DNA of 64,000 nucleotides, taken from NCBI RefSeq assembly GCF_012489685.1, contig NC_080042.1, positions 77,257,093-77,321,092 of the forward strand, given 5' to 3'. Both the position numbers and the translations under genes were made by a program. Below, piece by piece: positions 59,988-64,000 of this stretch. The stretch's first letter is position 1. The number at the start of each line of letters is the position of its first letter. The notes below the pieces were generated by a model that saw only the letters and a program-made list of their open reading frames with translations, made no database searches and was not told where the DNA came from. Source of the DNA: Lotus japonicus (lineage: Eukaryota > Streptophyta > Magnoliopsida > Fabales > Fabaceae).

Positions 59988-62900
59988 TCATTGGACCTTC
60001 TGCAGCAGCTTTTCAGCCATTATTCTCTGCTGAACACCACTCAATGTCTCTGAGTTTTTAATAGCATTAGCTACAATGATCGTTGAAGAAGGAGATGCAG
60101 CATTGACCTAGATGGACCAACGAATAAAAAAGGAAAGGTGAAATCAGTAGAATGGAAGTTTCCTAACTCATACATGAAAGGTCAAGCATATATGCTGTAA
60201 TGAGACAAGAGAAAGAACACATGATATGGCACACAGGAATTAGAGGGTCTCTACATACCCAAACACGTCCATTTAAGCCAACTGCTATCTCAAAAGACAG
60301 TTTCTTCCCTAAAACATCAAGTACTGGACATGTGGGTGAGCTGAGAAGCCTACAAAAAACACAAATTCTCATATCAAGATGACAAGATCTGTTAAAATCA
60401 AGCATGAACAGTAAATGTTAAATTCCATACATCCTGGAGAGACCAGTTGTACACTCAAACATATAGCCTTCTTTTAGGGCACCATATTCTGCTGCTTTCC
60501 CACTGGCTAAACAAACACCAAAACAAAATTAAAGGCAAATTCAAGAAGACCCAAAAAAAGAAAATTTAAATTAACCAACAAAAAGGAACTTAAAAATGAA
60601 GCTGCAGAACAGGAGACTTACCATCAGTGCATGCTAGCTCAGGATTCATTCCAGGGTTTGCTTTTACAACCCGAACATAAATCAAAGTACCTACCTGCAA
60701 GGTGAAGCATTAGGCAAGAGAAAACCAACCTACAGAAACAAGATAAACCACCTGCCAGACACAAAACTATTCAACACCAAGAGGGGAATTACAAGTTAAC
60801 TACTAATTTACACCAGCCAAATAAAAAAAGGGTAAAGAGAAAATGTGAATGATTTTTACATGTTATCTCTTACAAGATTTATTACAGTAATATATCCTTG
60901 AAGAGTAAGTTGTGTTAACTGTTAAATGATGACGACAGCAGTAAAATTCAAAAATAATAACCCAGATACATCTACCTTAAAACTCAATCCCCTGCTTCAT
61001 AGTCTTGGTCCCGTCCTTTAAATAAATAAGTAATGTGTTCTTCTATATCAATAAATCCAAGAGATTTGGACAGGGAACAAGGTATTACATGTGTTCAAGA
61101 CTAGAGTCACTAGACAAGAGGGAAGACTTTTCAAGCAGACTAGTTAAGTGACTTAAAGACCAGGAACAAGATCACGGTATATAGTATGGCTAGTTTCAGT
61201 TTTTTTCCCTTCATAACTTGTCAAAGTTACTAATGTTTCAAATGGTTGATCTCAGTCCTCTTGTCCTTGGTGCATTACATAACACTGATCCCTTCACCTA
61301 TACCTAATTATTTATATTGACAGTTTAAAAAAATATCAAAGAAGGGTTCATTAGCTGCAAATAAAAAGATAAAGTGATTCTCTACTGCTATGAGTCATGA
61401 GAGATACCAAACATCATTTTTATGCAATTATCATACAAACATAATTTGTGCACACCTCAAACTTGGGTATATTTCTTCTAGTTCCTCCTTCAAATGCAAG
61501 CACTGGTAGAAATGCTATAGCTGGTCCTTTTATGTCCACAAGAAAGTTCTGCATGGTAATAAATTGAATTTTTTTAATGAAATTGTAGAAAGAAACTCAA
61601 ACCTAAGTAAACATGTTAATTATTTCAAGTAAATAAAAAATTGTAACAATGCATATAGAACCTAGCAATTATTCAATTTGTTATTCTCTATTAAATGCAT
61701 TCATATATCTCAAAAAACGTATACCTTTTTATTGGTTAAGATGCAACAACCCTGAATTACCATCATGTCCTTGTGTTTGTGTAGGCAAAGCCTAACAGTT
61801 TTGGGGAAAGCTAACACTACCATGCCATGGATAATCTCTTTTCTAATCCACACTAAGGACTCAAGAGAGTAAGAAATATCAATGTAGAACAATGAGCCTA
61901 GAGTACTACTCTAGGGCAAACTACTAATTTGACTTGGGTATCAGATGCTCTTTGAGGAAAAGGAAGCACCATATTATATAACTATGCAGAAAGGTACCGA
62001 ATGTTTACACTGATGACCTGTTTATAGACTCAACAAAAACATAACCAAACACCCTAACAAGACAACCTGAAAAACTGAATCCCAAATAAAAACCCTAACT
62101 TCAAAATTAAAATCCAAAAATTACTTGCCCAATTGACATCATATGGAAGAGCCAAATTAAATTCAGTAAACAAGTAGAGCAGGAGTAAAAGACTAATAAC
62201 TAATAAGAACAGAAATCCTGAACAGAAAAAATAGAAAACACCCCTTACATCTGATCTGGAGTCGACAACAATACCAAGAACAGAATCCTCCGGACGGGGC
62301 ACATACTGTACAAAACAACATAATCAGAATATGGGGAAAAAGATCCCAAGTATGCAATCCTAGGGGCAAAACATTCAAATGCTATCCTAAAAGACATATA
62401 ATCCAATGCTGTCAGAAAAAAAAATCCATAGACATTAAGAGATAGTTTCTGGCAGAATGCAAATTGCTATTTATCTCAAGAGGAAGAATATAACTCCCAT
62501 ATATTGGTATGCTGGTATGTATGACTACTGTGGGTGAAAATTCAAAAGAAAGAAAGCATAAACATCTTTAACCTGATATTGTGCTGCCAGTGAAAATTTA
62601 CCCCATACAAGAGGGGGCATGAAGGAGAGACCGAAAGCAAACATGTTAAGAGGTTCTCAACAGTTTCATGACAAATATTGTTTTTCAAATTCCAAATACA
62701 ATCATACATGGACAATCAAAAGTTGACACTTTACAACCGCCATAACAATATTGAAACTATTGATTTCCGGATTTTATCCCATCATCTCCTGTATAATGCC
62801 TCTTGTTGTACATCACAAACATATTACCCATTCCACTAAAAATGTTTCAGGAATCTGTGTAAAAGAAACGCATGCTAATTTTAAGGCATGAATTAAGAGC

Positions 62901-63700
62901 AATTTTACAGTACATTCAAATAACACTGAAGGGAAAAGATTACAGAACTAGAATGGCATTGAACAAATAACAACAACAAAAATCAGCATTGCCTTGCCAA
63001 TCGTTTACACATTAATACATACATGATGACCAAAGTATCACACTGACCCTTTTTTGAGAGCTTTCAACCCAGTATTTATTAGGCTTGGAGAACCTTAGCC
63101 TGCCAGCCTTCATTACAGTAATCACATCAGAATCCTGGAAAAACAATGCAAATGAGAATATGTTATAAGAGAAATATGTATGCTTATAAGATTTAATAAC
63201 TTGAGAGAGAAACAAGGCTATGTACTATATACATCATGAATATAATTTTAAGTACGGAGTTGTGAAAATTTATATTTTGATGTTTATGGAGTCTAACTTG
63301 AATGTCTCATTAAGTTTAACAGTACGGTCGTAAAGAATACGACCTTTAATTATTTTTTTAATGAAATCTGATGGTCAGTATTATTTCGCGCACAATTGAT
63401 TGTTAGCTAGCGGGACTCTACGAGTCCGCCATGTGAAACTAAACAAGGTATCCTAGGAGTAGTATTTTGGAAAACTAGAGACCTACCTGGCGTAGACCAC
63501 CTCCAAGCTTAATGGTCTGGTTTGTCATGCAAGAGAGGTCAAGAACCACATCTCCAGGACACTATAAAGACATGGGCATAAGGTTGAATTAACAGAGAAA
63601 AAGTAATGCTGATAATTGTACACATTGACAAACAATAGCAAAAACTCACCACCAATTGGTCTATTAAGTTTGAAGAGGAAGTGGAGGATTTACTTTCCAT
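59988..63700 (-). CDS. RRP40: Exosome complex cap subunit RRP40
   Basis: Nine exons join in frame to 240 residues: 63650-63700, 63487-63561, 63048-63134, 62249-62305, 61456-61548, 60622-60694, 60431-60506, 60259-60349 and 59988-60107. The protein follows the RRP40/EXOSC3 plan. The N-terminal part has CPGDVVLDLSCMTNQTIKLG and RFSKPNKYWVESSQKRY. An S1 domain of about residues 72-145 follows (PEDSVLGIVVDSRSDNFLVD, GTLIYVRVVKANPGMNPEL). The C-terminal KH domain carries the RRP40-specific GxNG motif (GLNG, 195-198). RRP40 sits on the RNA-entry face of the nuclear and cytoplasmic exosome and guides RNA into the barrel. Length equals that of plant RRP40. All splice sites are GT-AG and most exons end between codons. 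The gene looks complete and functional. Confidence 0.95.
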
Positions 63701-63879
63701 TTATACTCTCTTTTCCGTGACGGCGGCGACCGACGAGTCGGTGACGAAGGACGGAAGGAGAAGATGAAGGTCTGAAACAGAGGTGTGTTGTGCGGTGCGG
63801 CTGAGACTGAAATCGTGAAAGAGGAAGAAGGAGGTGAGTAAGAAAGTGAGAGAGAAGACAGGGATGGGTCATTTTTTTT

Positions 63880-64000
63880 TTGTTTTTGGTTGAAAGTCTT
63901 TTTTTTTTCCTGAACGGCCCAAATAAAAAAATAGCCACGTAGCCTGGGCAAGTGCCCAGGCAGGCCGGGCCATAAATCTGCCCCCGGCTAAGACAACTAG
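63880..64000. other. Upstream edge of RRP40 with a GC-rich inverted repeat
   Basis: After T-rich sequence, the palindrome cctgggcaagtgcccagg lies at about 63945-63962, followed by caggccgggccataaat. It may be the end of another transposable element that runs past the window. No coding sequence is seen. Confidence 0.4.

Overview
The window is plant nuclear DNA. It is AT-rich, its genes have GT-AG introns, and about half of it is transposable elements and their remnants. The gene families (PPR, DUF863, GT61, DUF538, RETARDED ROOT GROWTH, RRP40) point to a dicot. The style of the repeats, such as tRNA-derived SINEs and Ty3/gypsy LTRs ending in a 'cttgcg' tail, reminds me of legumes, but the genus is a guess.

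Genes, left to right: an intronless E-class PPR protein (819-3278, +); a DUF863 protein with EAR-like DLN motifs and a 2.5-kb 5'UTR intron (9385-13230, -); a GT61 Golgi glycosyltransferase (40595-42131, +); a small DUF538 protein (51452-53242, +); the mitochondrial DUF155 protein RRG (54786-58084, -); and the exosome cap subunit RRP40 (59988-63700, -). I reconstructed all splice sites by hand, and every exon joins in frame. Between GT61 and DUF538 lies a broken PERK-like kinase pseudogene (about 46991-49165, -). PPR, DUF863 and RRG appear to be the counterparts of Arabidopsis At1g69350, At1g69360 and At1g69380, so the window keeps an old gene block that mobile DNA has stretched to about 57 kb.

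Mobile DNA: the 17-51 kb interval is a dense, nested transposon landscape. Many elements can be closed exactly by their target-site duplications (TSDs). Mutator-like elements with 9-bp TSDs lie at 3802-4892, 18014-20642, 26314-27164, 29377-32140, 47359-49033 and 59648-59862. hAT elements with 8-bp TSDs lie at 22998-24168, 25392-25741, 32167-32874, 36929-37685, 45237-45978 and 47815-48809. There is also a Stowaway MITE (35385-35679), a Helitron with its 3' hairpin (42550-44654) facing an inverted relative across the GT61 gene, a gypsy solo LTR with its 5-bp TSD (30169-31497) and SINEs. The 22998-24168 element is a deleted hAT copy that keeps the C-terminal end of its transposase.

The six genes do not form a pathway. 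RRG and RRP40 are tandem on the minus strand; the others are independent units. The most unusual observations are a scrambled duplication array of a Mutator-like element together with its flanks (17.9-20.6 kb), tiny poly(A)-tailed insertions flanked by TSDs, arrays of GACGGA / CGTCGCAAA inverted motifs, and transposon nests whose order of insertion can be read directly.
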